From positions 124,001 to 188,000 of the forward strand of contig NZ_BSFQ01000010.1 of the NCBI RefSeq assembly GCF_027922425.1: 64,000 nt of DNA, read 5' to 3'. The DNA comes from Pseudonocardia halophobica (lineage in GTDB: Bacteria > Actinomycetota > Actinomycetes > Mycobacteriales > Pseudonocardiaceae). Numbering within the stretch: position 1 is the stretch's first letter; every line of letters begins with the position of its first letter. Position numbers and translations under genes: made by a program. Below, piece by piece: positions 29,195 to 37,306 of this stretch. The notes beneath the pieces were generated by a model that saw nothing but the letters and a program-made list of their open reading frames with translations, had not been told where the DNA came from and made no database searches.

Positions 29195-30842
29195 GCAGTC
29201 GGCAGGGGCCGGCCGGACCGGCGCGGAGCGGACCGCGGGCGCGCTGCTCGTCGCGCAGCTGGAGGCGCTCGGGGTGCCGCGCGTGTACGGCGTCCCCGGC
29301 GAGAGCTACCTCGAGGTGCTCGACGCGCTGCACGACTCCCCGATCGACATGGTCGTGTGCCGGCAGGAAGGCGGCGCCGGGTTCATGGCCCTGGCCGAGG
29401 CCCGGCTGACCGGCCGGCCCGGCGTGGTCGCCGTGACCCGCGGCCCGGGCGCGGCCAACGCGGCCATCGCGGTACACACCGCCTGGCAGGACGCCACACC
29501 GATGATCCTGCTCGTCGGCCTGGTCCCGGTCGCCGACCGGGACCGGGAGTCCTTCCAGGAGTTCTCCCTCGGCGGCTGGTTCGGCACCACGGCGAAGCGG
29601 GTGATCACCCTCGACCGGCCGGAGCGCGCGGCCGAGCAGGTGGCCGAGGCCTTCGCGGTGGCGACGGCGGGCCGGCCGGGCCCCGTGGTGATCGGCCTGC
29701 CCGAGGACGTCCTCACGGCCAAGACCTCCGCACCCGTCGTCCCGGCGCGGGCCTTCTCCGGCGGTGCCGTCTCCGCACCCCAGGCCGAGGAGCTCGAGGT
29801 GCTGCTCGGCCGGGCGGAGCGGCCGCTCGTGATCGTCGGCGGGACCGGCTGGACGGCCGACGCGGCGGCGGCCGTGACCGCGTGGTGCGAGCGGCGGCGC
29901 TTCCCGGTCGTCGCCGACTGGCGGTGCCAGGACATGGTCGACCACGACAGCCCCGCCTACGCCGGCTGGTTCGGCTACGGCTCCGACCCCGGCCTGCTCG
30001 ACGCCCTCGACCGCGCCGACCTGCTGCTCTTCGTCGGCGGGCAGTACGGCGACGTGCTCTCCGGCGGCTACACCCGCGGGAACCCGGACGCACCGACGGT
30101 CGTCGTCTCCGCCGACCCCGACCTGCGGGCGCACCAGCGCCGCGTCGACCTGCACCTGCTGGCGACCCCGGCCGCCTTCGCCGGCGCGCTCCCCGAGGGA
30201 CCCGCCGCGGAGCCGGGGTGGTGGGAGGGGCTGCGCGCCGCCCGCGAGAAGTTCGCGACGCCCGGCGCGCCGGTGCGCAGCGAGTACGTCGACCTCGACG
30301 TGGCCACCGCCGCGCTGGCGGAGCGGATGACGCCGGACGCGATCGTCGCCCACGGCGCGGGCCAGCACGCGATCTGGGCGCAGCGGTTCCTGCCGCGGCA
30401 CTCGTTCCCCTCGCTGCTCGCACCGCGCAACGGGGCGATGGGCTACGGGCTGCCCGCCGCCGTCGCCGCCTCGCTCGTCCACCCCGGGCGACAGGTCGTC
30501 TGCGTGGCCGGGGACGGCTGCTTCCTCATGAACGGCCAGGAGCTCGCCACCGCCGCGGCCTACGGCGCCACGCCGCTCGTGGTGATCGCGGACAACTCGG
30601 GCTACGGCACGATCCGCCAGCACCAGCAGCGCCACCACCCGGGCCGGCCCAGCGGCACGGCGCTGGTCAACCCGGACTTCGGCGCGCTGGCGCGCTCCTT
30701 CGGCCTGCACGGCGAGCGGCTCTCCCGCACCGACGACGTCCCGGCCGCGCTCGACCGTGCCCTCGCCGCCGTCGCGGGGGGCCGGGCCGCGATGCTGCAC
30801 CTCGACGTGGACCCGGAGATCCTCCAGCCGCGCGGGGTGTGA
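29187..30842 (+). CDS. Thiamine diphosphate-dependent enzyme, acetolactate synthase-like
   Basis: A 551-residue member of the ThDP decarboxylase/carboligase superfamily. It has the catalytic Glu61 (CRQEGGAGFMALAEARLTG), a middle Rossmann-like domain (RPLVIVGGTGW), and the ThDP/Mg motif GDGCF ... ADNSGYG at about 442-470. The GTG at 29187 has an AGGAGG site 9 bases upstream. True acetolactate synthases sit with a small subunit, which is absent here, so a decarboxylase or lyase on a 2-oxo acid of the same catabolic pathway is more likely. It is the last gene of the operon. Confidence 0.85.
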   Translation: MGEQSAGAGRTGAERTAGALLVAQLEALGVPRVYGVPGESYLEVLDALHDSPIDMVVCRQEGGAGFMALAEARLTGRPGVVAVTRGPGAANAAIAVHTAWQDATPMILLVGLVPVADRDRESFQEFSLGGWFGTTAKRVITLDRPERAAEQVAEAFAVATAGRPGPVVIGLPEDVLTAKTSAPVVPARAFSGGAVSAPQAEELEVLLGRAERPLVIVGGTGWTADAAAAVTAWCERRRFPVVADWRCQDMVDHDSPAYAGWFGYGSDPGLLDALDRADLLLFVGGQYGDVLSGGYTRGNPDAPTVVVSADPDLRAHQRRVDLHLLATPAAFAGALPEGPAAEPGWWEGLRAAREKFATPGAPVRSEYVDLDVATAALAERMTPDAIVAHGAGQHAIWAQRFLPRHSFPSLLAPRNGAMGYGLPAAVAASLVHPGRQVVCVAGDGCFLMNGQELATAAAYGATPLVVIADNSGYGTIRQHQQRHHPGRPSGTALVNPDFGALARSFGLHGERLSRTDDVPAALDRALAAVAGGRAAMLHLDVDPEILQPRGV

Positions 30843-30861
30843 GGTGCCGGCGTCGGTGGGG

Positions 30862-31632
30862 TCAGGGCAGGTCGGGTGCGGTCAACACACCCCAACCGAG
30901 GATCCAGGCGGTGCGGTCGAGCCGGCGCTCCATCCGGTCGAAGGCCTTCCGGTAGGCCGGGCCGCCGTCCGCCTGCTTCTCGTCGTGGTGCTCCCAGACC
31001 TCCTCGGCCGCCTCCCAGGCGAGCGCCCGGGTGACCCGGACGAGGAGGTCCGACGCGGCGTTGCCGAACCGGTCGACCGCGCTGCCGTCCGGCGCGACCT
31101 CGGCCAGGAAGGCGTCGAAGTCCTCGCGGAGCTGGTCCATCTCCTCGGCGAAGATCTCGTTGACCTGGTCGTAGTCCGAGCGCCGGTCGGGGGTCGGCGG
31201 GAAGGTCTTCCATGTCTCGAGCAGCGCGAAGGCCAGGTCGAAGTTCACGTGGGCGTTCACGCCCGCCGCGGCGAAGTTGACGTGCCCGATGCCGGCCTTG
31301 CGCCGGCGCTCGAACAGCACGTCCCAGCTCTTCGGGGTGTCCCCGCGGCCGGCCTCGTACGCCCTGATCGCGGCGATGTACCGGCGTGCGAACTCGAGGT
31401 CGAGCAGGGTCAGGAAGTCCGGGTCCTTGAACTCCCGCTTCGGTTTGCGGCCCTCCACGGTGTCCAGCACGTTCTGCGTGATGATCGTGTAGAGCCGCGA
31501 GAAGCAGGAGATGCCGTCGACCTCCGGACGCATGATGTCCTCGGCCGACGCATCCCGGATCGCGCCGAGCACCTTCACCACGTCCGCGATCGTCGCGACG
31601 TCGCTGCAGCAGTCCGCCAGGTTCCGTGCCAC
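30862..31632 (-). CDS. DUF5995-family protein
   Basis: A cytoplasmic protein of about 256 residues with no known activity. Conserved-looking stretches are GISCFSRLYTIITQNVLDTVEG, FLTLLDLEFARRYIAAIRAYE, HVNFAAAGVNAHVNFDLAFALLETW and DYDQVNEIFAEEMDQLREDFDAFL; these match my memory of DUF5995, which is mostly helical with several His/Asp/Glu. The start is uncertain: GTG 31632 has GGGGAG nine bases upstream, and GTG 31653 would add seven residues. It is convergent with the ThDP enzyme gene (19 bases apart) and lies beyond a long inverted repeat. Confidence 0.7.
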   Translation of the reverse strand: MARNLADCCSDVATIADVVKVLGAIRDASAEDIMRPEVDGISCFSRLYTIITQNVLDTVEGRKPKREFKDPDFLTLLDLEFARRYIAAIRAYEAGRGDTPKSWDVLFERRRKAGIGHVNFAAAGVNAHVNFDLAFALLETWKTFPPTPDRRSDYDQVNEIFAEEMDQLREDFDAFLAEVAPDGSAVDRFGNAASDLLVRVTRALAWEAAEEVWEHHDEKQADGGPAYRKAFDRMERRLDRTAWILGWGVLTAPDLP

Positions 31633-31681
31633 CGTCCGTGCTCCCCTCGTCACCCGCCCCGCACGAGGAGAGCACGGACGG
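31632..31681. repeat. 19-bp imperfect inverted repeat
   Basis: Arms 31632-31650 and 31663-31681 pair at 18 of 19 positions around a 12-base spacer. It lies at the 5' end of the DUF5995 gene and downstream of the DUF6295-like gene. It could be a terminator for the latter or an operator/attenuator for the former. Confidence 0.6.
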
Positions 31682-31730
31682 CGGTCCCGCGATACCGACC
31701 GACGGCCCGGACCTTCGGCTCTGGAGTAGC

Positions 31731-31800
31731 AGTGGGCGGCTCAGTGGCGGGCGGCTCAGTGGTGGGCGGCTCAGTGGTGGGCGGCTCAGTGGTGGGCGGC
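31731..31800. repeat. 15-bp tandem repeat carrying the DUF6295-like stop codon
   Basis: Four full copies and one partial copy of a 15-base unit, GCCGCCCACCACTGA on the minus strand, with one changed base in the fourth. Read in frame each unit is Ala-Ala-His-His-stop, so the array duplicates the last four codons plus stop of the DUF6295-like gene. Confidence 0.85.
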
Positions 31801-32043
31801 GCGCTCCAGGGTCGTCTGCAGCGCGGCGAGCAGCTCACGGGCGGTGTCGAGGCTGAGCTCGACCGCCACCCGCGCCCCCGGCCCCTGCTCCGGGTTGAGG
31901 AAGTCGATGTTGACCGTGTGCTCGTCCGGGGCGTGGACGGGGTGGTCGTAGTAGACCGTCGCGGTGCGCAGCGGGAACCAGCCCGCCGGCCCCTTCCCGC
32001 TGCTGCGGGCGACCTCGATCTTCTCCGTGGAGTAGGTGCACAC
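31786..32043 (-). CDS. DUF6295-like small protein
   Basis: An 85-residue protein of unknown function: CTYSTEKIEVARSSGKGPAG, then WFPLRTATVYYDHPVHAPDEHTVNIDFLN, then RVAVELSLDTARELLAALQTTLERAAHH. It resembles what I recall as DUF6295; a search is needed to confirm. The GTG at 32043 is three bases after the stop of the dienelactone hydrolase gene, so the two are probably co-transcribed. The 3' end is a 15-bp tandem repeat. Confidence 0.7.
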   Translation of the reverse strand: MCTYSTEKIEVARSSGKGPAGWFPLRTATVYYDHPVHAPDEHTVNIDFLNPEQGPGARVAVELSLDTARELLAALQTTLERAAHH

Positions 32044-32046
32044 GGG

Positions 32047-32793
32047 TCAGCCCGCCAGGTGGGTCGCGAAGAAGGCCTCGACGTGCCGCCAGCCGTCGAC
32101 CGCCGCCTCCGGCCGGTAGCTGGGCCGGTCGACGGAGAAGAACGCGTGCCCGGCGCCGTCGTAGCGGTGGAACTCGTAGGTCTTGCCGTGCTCCTGCAGC
32201 AGCTTCTCCAGCTCGTCGACCTGCTCCGGGGTCGGGTAGGAGTCGTCGTTGCCGAACAGGCCCAGGATCGGCGCCCGGACCTCGGCGACCCGGTCCGCGA
32301 GCGGCTGCACCTGCAGCGGGAAGCCCTCCGGCGGCGTCCCGACGACGAACGCGCCGTAGCAGTCCACGGCCGCCTGGACGTCGACCTCGATGCTGCTCAG
32401 GAAGGCCTGGCGGCCGCCGGAGCAGTAGCCGATCGTGCCGACCCTGCCGTTCGACGTCGGCAGGTCGCGCAGCCAGCGGGCGGCGGCCTTCGCGTCGCCC
32501 ACGAACCGCTCGTCCGGCACACCGCCCTGCGCGCGGGCGGTCGCGGCGGCGTCGTCCGGGGCCGCGCCCGGCGCCTCGCGGCTGTAGAGGTTGACGCAGA
32601 TCGCGTCGTGGCCGAGCACCGCGAACCGGCGCACGACCTCCTTCGACTCCCGGTCGTAGCCGGGCATGTGGTGGATGACGACCACCCCGCCGCGGGGGCC
32701 GGGGGCCATCGGCCGGGCGGTGTAGGCCTCGACCAGGTCGTCGCCGTGGCCGCGGATGCCCACGGTCTCGGCCAGCACGGCGTCGTACGCCAC
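32047..32793 (-). CDS. Dienelactone hydrolase family protein
   Basis: A 248-residue alpha/beta hydrolase. It carries the cysteine nucleophile elbow GYCSGG, an Asp in LFGNDDSYP and His in GAGHAFFSVDRPSYRPEAA, the Cys-Asp-His triad of dienelactone hydrolases. GTG 32793 has an AGGAGG site 8 bases upstream; the frame is open to 32880 but without a ribosome site. Substrate unknown: such proteins act on carboxylactones or other small esters. Divergent from the aminotransferase gene, with a 131-base gap holding both promoters. Confidence 0.88.
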   Translation of the reverse strand: MAYDAVLAETVGIRGHGDDLVEAYTARPMAPGPRGGVVVIHHMPGYDRESKEVVRRFAVLGHDAICVNLYSREAPGAAPDDAAATARAQGGVPDERFVGDAKAAARWLRDLPTSNGRVGTIGYCSGGRQAFLSSIEVDVQAAVDCYGAFVVGTPPEGFPLQVQPLADRVAEVRAPILGLFGNDDSYPTPEQVDELEKLLQEHGKTYEFHRYDGAGHAFFSVDRPSYRPEAAVDGWRHVEAFFATHLAG

Positions 32794-32924
32794 TTCGCGC
32801 CTCCTCGAAGATCTCGTGTCCCCGCCCTGCTTACTCTCCCGGGGGCGGCTCCGGCGAGCCTGCTGCCGCGCAGCCCGCACCGACCCGGTGGACGAACCGC
32901 CCGAACCGATCCGAAGGAGACGCC

Positions 32925-34175
32925 GTGACCGGCACCGAGACCCTCTGGCACCCGTTCGCCGCCATGCACGCGGTGCGGCGGTCGCAGGTGACGATCACCC
33001 GCGCCGAGGACGTCTGGCTCTGGGACAGCGCCGGCACCCGCTACCTCGACGCGACCGCCAGCCTCTGGTACGCCAACGCCGGCCACGGGCGGCGCGAGAT
33101 CGTCGACGCCGTGACCGCGCAGCTGCGCGAGCTCGACGCCTACCACCTGTTCACCGACTTCGCGAACGAGCCGGCGCTGCGGCTCGCCGACGAGATCGCG
33201 GCCCGCGCGCCCGTCGACGACGGCCGGGTCTTCTTCACCAGCGGCGGCGGCGACTCGATCGACACGGCCGCGAAGATGGCGCGCGCGTACTTCGCGCTCA
33301 CCGGGCAGCCCGACCGCACGATCCTGCTGCACCGTGAGCACAGCTACCACGGCACGCACGGGCTCGGGACCTCGCTCGCCGGCATCCCGGGGAACCGGGT
33401 GGCGCCGCCGTTCGTGCCGGACGTCGTGCAGACGGCCTGGAACGACGCCGAGATGCTCGAGGAGACCATCCGCGAGATCGGCGCCGAGCGGGTCGCCGCC
33501 TTCTTCTGCGAGCCCGTGATCGGCGCGGGCGGGGTGCTCCCGCCGCCCCCGGGCTACATCGAGGCCGCGGCGGAGGTGTGCGCACGACACGGCGTGCTGT
33601 TCGTCGCCGACGCCGTGATCTGCGGCTTCGGGCGGCTCGGCGACTGGTTCGGCGTCGAGCGCTTCGGGGTGCGGCCCGACCTCGTCGTCTTCGCCAAGGG
33701 GGTGACGTCCGGGGTGCAGCCGCTCGGCGGCGTCGTCGCGTCGGGGCGGGTGGCCTCCCCGTTCTGGGACGAGCCGGGCCGCGTGTTCCGGCACGGCCAG
33801 ACCTACTCCGGGCACCCCGCCGCCTGCGCCGCCGGGCTCGCGACGATCCAGGTCTACGAGCGCGACGGCCTGTTCGACCGGGCCGTCGCCCTGGAGGGCC
33901 CGCTGGCCGAGCGCCTCGCCGGCCTGGCCGACCACCCGCTCGTCGACCATGCCCGGGGCGGCACGGGCTTCCTCGGCGCGCTCGAGCTCGACCCGGAGCG
34001 GGTGGCCGCGACGCCCGGCCTGTCCGGCGCCGTCGCGAACGCCGTGCGCGACCACGGCGTGCTGGTCCGGCCGATGATCTCCTCGCTCGGCTTCTCGCCG
34101 CCGCTCACCGCCACCGAGGAGCACCTGGACCTGCTGGCCGACGCCGTCCGGAAGGGACTCGACGGCGTGCTCTGA
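32925..34175 (+). CDS. Class III pyridoxal-phosphate aminotransferase
   Basis: A 416-residue omega-aminotransferase-like enzyme. Seen: HPFAAMHAV near the start, the cofactor-binding SGGGDSIDTAAKMAR, SYHGTHG, the Asp in LFVADAVICGFGR, and the Schiff-base lysine (about 258) in VVFAKGVTSG. GTG 32925 follows GAAGGAG. It is followed within 76 bases by an aldehyde dehydrogenase gene on the same strand, so the pair probably converts an amine or omega-amino acid to an acid by way of an aldehyde. The exact amine is unknown. Confidence 0.9.
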   Translation: MTGTETLWHPFAAMHAVRRSQVTITRAEDVWLWDSAGTRYLDATASLWYANAGHGRREIVDAVTAQLRELDAYHLFTDFANEPALRLADEIAARAPVDDGRVFFTSGGGDSIDTAAKMARAYFALTGQPDRTILLHREHSYHGTHGLGTSLAGIPGNRVAPPFVPDVVQTAWNDAEMLEETIREIGAERVAAFFCEPVIGAGGVLPPPPGYIEAAAEVCARHGVLFVADAVICGFGRLGDWFGVERFGVRPDLVVFAKGVTSGVQPLGGVVASGRVASPFWDEPGRVFRHGQTYSGHPAACAAGLATIQVYERDGLFDRAVALEGPLAERLAGLADHPLVDHARGGTGFLGALELDPERVAATPGLSGAVANAVRDHGVLVRPMISSLGFSPPLTATEEHLDLLADAVRKGLDGVL

Positions 34176-34197
34176 CGGGTCGTGCGACGCCCCTGGA

Positions 34198-34213
34198 GTG
34201 TGGCATGCCACAC
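34198..34213. promoter_or_regulatory. Perfect 16-bp palindrome upstream of the aldehyde dehydrogenase gene
   Basis: GTGTGGCATGCCACAC lies between the aminotransferase stop and the aldehyde dehydrogenase ribosome site (GAGGAGG). Its size and symmetry suit a dimeric repressor such as a GntR- or TetR-type protein. No regulator gene is adjacent. Confidence 0.55.
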
Positions 34214-34251
34214 CCCTAGGGTCGGTCCGGGAACGTCGAGGAGGACGGCAG

Positions 34252-35730
34252 ATGAGCGCAGCGCTGGAACGGTTCCGCATGCTGATCGGCGGCAAGCCCG
34301 CCGACGCCGCGTCGGGGCGCACCTTCGAGTCGCAGAACCCCTACACGGGCGAACCGTGGGCGGAGATCCCCGACGCAGGCACCGAGGACGTCGACGCCGC
34401 GGTCGCCGCGGCCCGGGCCGCGCTCGACGGCGAGTGGGGCCGGACCACGGGGTTCACCCGGGCCGCGCTGCTGCGCCGGCTCGGCGACCTCGTCGGCGAG
34501 AACGCGGAGCGGCTCGCCCGGCTCGAGGTCAACGACTCGGGGAAGCTGTACCGGGAGATGATCGGCCAGCTCAACGGCCTGGGCTCCTGGTACCACTACT
34601 ACGCCGGGCTCGCGGACAAGATCGAGGGCCGGCAGATCCCCTCGCCCAACCCGAACTACCTGGTCTACACGCGGCGCGAGCCGGTCGGGGTGGTCGCCGC
34701 GATCACGCCCTGGAACTCGCCACTGCTGCTCATGACGTGGAAGCTCGCCCCGGCCCTCGCGGCGGGCTGCACGATCGTGGTCAAGCCGTCCGAGCACGCG
34801 CCCGCGTCGACCCTCGGGTTCGCCGAGCTGATCGAGCAGGCCGGGTTCCCGCCCGGCGTCGTCAACGTGGTGACCGGGCTGAGCCGGGAGGTCGGGGCGC
34901 ACCTGGCCGGGCACCCGGGCGTCGACAAGGTGGCCTTCACCGGCTCGACCGCGACCGGGCGCGCGGTCGCGCACGCCGCGGCGGAGAACCTCAACAAGGT
35001 CACCCTGGAGCTCGGCGGGAAGTCGCCGCAGATCGTGTTCCCCGACGCCGACCTGCAGGCCGCGGCGAACGGGCTGATCGCGGGCGTGTTCGCGGCGACC
35101 GGGCAGACCTGCATGGCCGGGTCGCGGCTGATCGTCCACGAGTCGGTGCACGACGAGCTGGTCCGGCTCGTGGCCGAGCGGGCGGCCACGATCAAGCTCG
35201 GCGACCCGAACGACCCGGACACCGAGATGGGCCCGGTCGCCAACGCCCCGCAGTACGAGAAGGTCCTGGGCTACCTGCGGACGGCGCAGGACGAGGGCGC
35301 GACGGTCGCGTACGGCGGGGCGGCCGAGGACGGGCTCGGCGGGTACTTCGTGAAGCCGACCGTGCTCACCGGCGTCGGCCCCGCGTCGACGGTGGTGCGC
35401 GAGGAGGTCTTCGGCCCGGTCCTGTCCGCCTACACCTTCACGGACGAGGACGAGGCGGTGAAGCTGGCCAACGACACGCCCTACGGCCTGGCCGGCGCGG
35501 TCTGGACCAAGGACGTGCACCGGGCGCACCGGGTGGCCGCGCGGATCCGGGCGGGCTCGGTGTGGATCAACGCCTACCGCGTCGTGGCGCCCAGCGTGCC
35601 CTTCGGCGGCTTCGGCGCCTCCGGGCTGGGCCGGGAGAACGGCGTCGCCGCGGTCGACGAGTACCTGGAGAACAAGTCGGTCTGGGTGGAGCTCACCGGC
35701 GGCACCCGGGACCCCTTCACCCTCGGCTGA
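34252..35730 (+). CDS. Aldehyde dehydrogenase (NAD(P)+)
   Basis: A 492-residue enzyme that oxidises an aldehyde to its acid. Motifs: PWNSPLLLMTWKLAPALAAG (cofactor cleft), VAFTGSTATGRAV, the general-base Glu in LELGGKSPQ, and nucleophile Cys287 in GQTCMAGSR. The ATG follows GAGGAGG. It resembles the betaine/phenylacetaldehyde-type ALDH group. It probably takes the product of the aminotransferase encoded just upstream. Transcription probably ends at the hairpin at 35744-35778. Confidence 0.92.
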   Translation: MSAALERFRMLIGGKPADAASGRTFESQNPYTGEPWAEIPDAGTEDVDAAVAAARAALDGEWGRTTGFTRAALLRRLGDLVGENAERLARLEVNDSGKLYREMIGQLNGLGSWYHYYAGLADKIEGRQIPSPNPNYLVYTRREPVGVVAAITPWNSPLLLMTWKLAPALAAGCTIVVKPSEHAPASTLGFAELIEQAGFPPGVVNVVTGLSREVGAHLAGHPGVDKVAFTGSTATGRAVAHAAAENLNKVTLELGGKSPQIVFPDADLQAAANGLIAGVFAATGQTCMAGSRLIVHESVHDELVRLVAERAATIKLGDPNDPDTEMGPVANAPQYEKVLGYLRTAQDEGATVAYGGAAEDGLGGYFVKPTVLTGVGPASTVVREEVFGPVLSAYTFTDEDEAVKLANDTPYGLAGAVWTKDVHRAHRVAARIRAGSVWINAYRVVAPSVPFGGFGASGLGRENGVAAVDEYLENKSVWVELTGGTRDPFTLG

Positions 35731-35743
35731 TCTCGTGGTGAAC

Positions 35744-35778
35744 GGCGCTCTCGCTCACACCTGGTGAGCGAGAGCGCC
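35744..35778. repeat. Dispersed intergenic hairpin, copy B
   Basis: A perfect 15-bp stem, GGCGCTCTCGCTCAC (35744-35758) with its complement at 35764-35778, and loop ACCTG. It stands just after the aldehyde dehydrogenase stop and can act as its terminator. The flank GAACGGCGCTC links it to copies A, C and D. Confidence 0.8.
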
Positions 35779-35806
35779 GCTCGCGCAGGAAGGGGCGGGG
35801 GTGAGT

Positions 35807-35849
35807 GAGCGGCGCGTTCGTTCAGTGAATGTGAGCGGACGCGCCGTTC
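35807..35849. repeat. Dispersed intergenic hairpin, copy C
   Basis: An 18-bp imperfect stem (35807-35824 with 35832-35849; 15 of 18 match and the misfits are G-U compatible) with a 7-base loop. On the minus strand it reads CGCACGAACGGCGCG, like the other copies, but in the opposite orientation to copy B. Confidence 0.7.
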
Positions 35850-35884
35850 GTGCGATCGGGGGCGGTTTCTGTCGGGGGCGCATG

Positions 35885-35898
35885 CGAACATCTGTTCG
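35885..35898. promoter_or_regulatory. LexA (SOS) box of dinB
   Basis: CGAACATCTGTTCG fits the actinobacterial LexA consensus CGAAC-N4-GTTCG exactly. Its last base is the first base of the dinB GTG codon, so LexA would cover the start site. Confidence 0.88.
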
Positions 35899-37106
35899 TG
35901 TCGCGGATCGAGAGTCGCGCCGAGGCGAGCATCCTGCACGCCGACCTCGACTCCTTCTACGCGTCGGTCGAGCAGCGGGACGCGCCGCGGCTGCGCGGGC
36001 GGCCGGTGATCGTCGGCGGCGGGGTGGTGCTCGCCGCCAGCTACGAGGCCAAGGCCTTCGGCGTACGCAGCGCGATGGGCGGCCGGCAGGCCCGGGCGCT
36101 CTGCCCGCACGCGATCGTGGTGCCGCCGCGGTTCTCGGCCTACAGCGAGGCCAGCAAGGCGGTCTTCGCGATCTTCAAGGACACCACGCCGGTGGTCGAG
36201 GGACTGTCGATCGACGAGGCGTTCCTCGACGTCGGGGGCCTGTGGCGGATCGCGGGCGCGCCGGTGGCGATCGCCGAGCGGCTGCGGGCTCGGGTGCTGG
36301 CCGAGGCGGGCCTGCCGATCACCGTCGGCGTGGCCTGCACGAAGTTCCTGGCGAAGGTGGCCAGCGGGGTCGCGAAGCCGGACGGGCTGCTGGAGGTCCC
36401 GCCCGGCGGCGAGCTGGACTTCCTGCACCCGCTGCCCGTCGAGCGGCTGTGGGGCGTCGGCAAAGTCACCGCGGCGAAGCTGCACGCGCTGGGCATCCGC
36501 ACCGTCGGCGAGGTGGCTGACCTGGGCGAACCGGCGCTGGTCTCGCTGCTCGGCCGGGCGACCGGGCGGCACCTGCACGCGCTGGCCCACAACCACGACC
36601 CGCGCGTGGTCGAGACCGGCCGGCGCCGCCGGTCCATCGGCTCCCAGCGGGCGCTCGGCCGTCGCTTCCGCTCGCCGGAGGAGATGGACACGATCCTGGC
36701 CGGGATCGTCGACCGGCTCGGCAAGCGGCTGCGCGGGGCGGACCGCACCTGCCGCACGGTCGTCCTGCGGCTGCGCTTCGGCGACTACACCCGGGCGACC
36801 CGCTCGCACACGCTCGCCCGGGCCACGGACCACACCCCGACCCTGCTCGAGGCCGCGCGGCGGCTGCTCCGCGAGTCGTTGAGCATGGTCCTCGACCGCG
36901 GGCTCACGCTCATCGGGATCTCGCTCACGAACCTCGACACGGACGACGCGATGCAGCTCGCCCTGCCCTTCGACCGCACGAGCGGGCCGGAGCTGGACCG
37001 GACGCTGGACTCGCTGCGGACCCGGTTCGGGTCGGAGTCCGTCACGCGGGCGGCGCGACTGGGCCGTGACCAGGGGCTGGAGGTGCCGATCCTGCCGGAC
37101 GGCTGA
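35898..37106 (+). CDS. dinB: DNA polymerase IV (DinB, Y family)
   Basis: Translesion DNA polymerase. The 402 residues carry the metal-binding motifs ILHADLDSFYASVE (Asp16) and LSIDEAFLD (about 104-111), the steric/finger segment ASYEAKAFGVRSAM, a helix-hairpin-helix (ERLWGVGKVTAAKLHALGI) and the C-terminal little-finger domain (RSHTLARATDHT). It ends QLALPF, close to the beta-clamp-binding consensus, followed by a short tail. GTG 35898 directly abuts the LexA box, so the gene is probably SOS-induced and the transcript leaderless. It ends at a strong bidirectional terminator. Confidence 0.94.
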   Translation: MSRIESRAEASILHADLDSFYASVEQRDAPRLRGRPVIVGGGVVLAASYEAKAFGVRSAMGGRQARALCPHAIVVPPRFSAYSEASKAVFAIFKDTTPVVEGLSIDEAFLDVGGLWRIAGAPVAIAERLRARVLAEAGLPITVGVACTKFLAKVASGVAKPDGLLEVPPGGELDFLHPLPVERLWGVGKVTAAKLHALGIRTVGEVADLGEPALVSLLGRATGRHLHALAHNHDPRVVETGRRRRSIGSQRALGRRFRSPEEMDTILAGIVDRLGKRLRGADRTCRTVVLRLRFGDYTRATRSHTLARATDHTPTLLEAARRLLRESLSMVLDRGLTLIGISLTNLDTDDAMQLALPFDRTSGPELDRTLDSLRTRFGSESVTRAARLGRDQGLEVPILPDG

Positions 37107-37126
37107 CCGGTCCCCGGAGCCGGATC

Positions 37127-37172
37127 TGCCGGTATCGGCGAGGGGGCTCCCCAGTCCCCGCCGATACCGGCA
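37127..37172. terminator. Bidirectional terminator, dinB / membrane protein gene
   Basis: A perfect 14-bp stem TGCCGGTATCGGCG (37127-37140) with its complement at 37159-37172, and further G-C pairs across a one-base bulge in the loop. It lies between convergent genes. Confidence 0.85.
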
Positions 37173-37306
37173 CCCGCTTCAACGAGCGGGGGCGCCGGGA
37201 GTTGCCCGTCGGGTTCGTTGCAGGCGCGTGAACGCTCCGGGAACCGGGATGACGTGCCGGAGATCAGGACGAGTCGACGCCGGGTGCCCGGGATCGACAA
37301 CTCTGC

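Noticed and set aside
29187..30842. Calling this the biosynthetic acetolactate synthase (ilvB)
   Set aside because: No small subunit or branched-chain genes are nearby; operon context is catabolic.
31650..31838. Minus-strand frame with PPTTE repeats
   Set aside because: It is the 15-bp array read in another frame; it overlaps the DUF6295-like gene end and has no ribosome site.
34198..34251. Upstream extension of the aldehyde dehydrogenase
   Set aside because: The frame is open to 34198, but the GAGGAGG site and family alignment favour the ATG at 34252.
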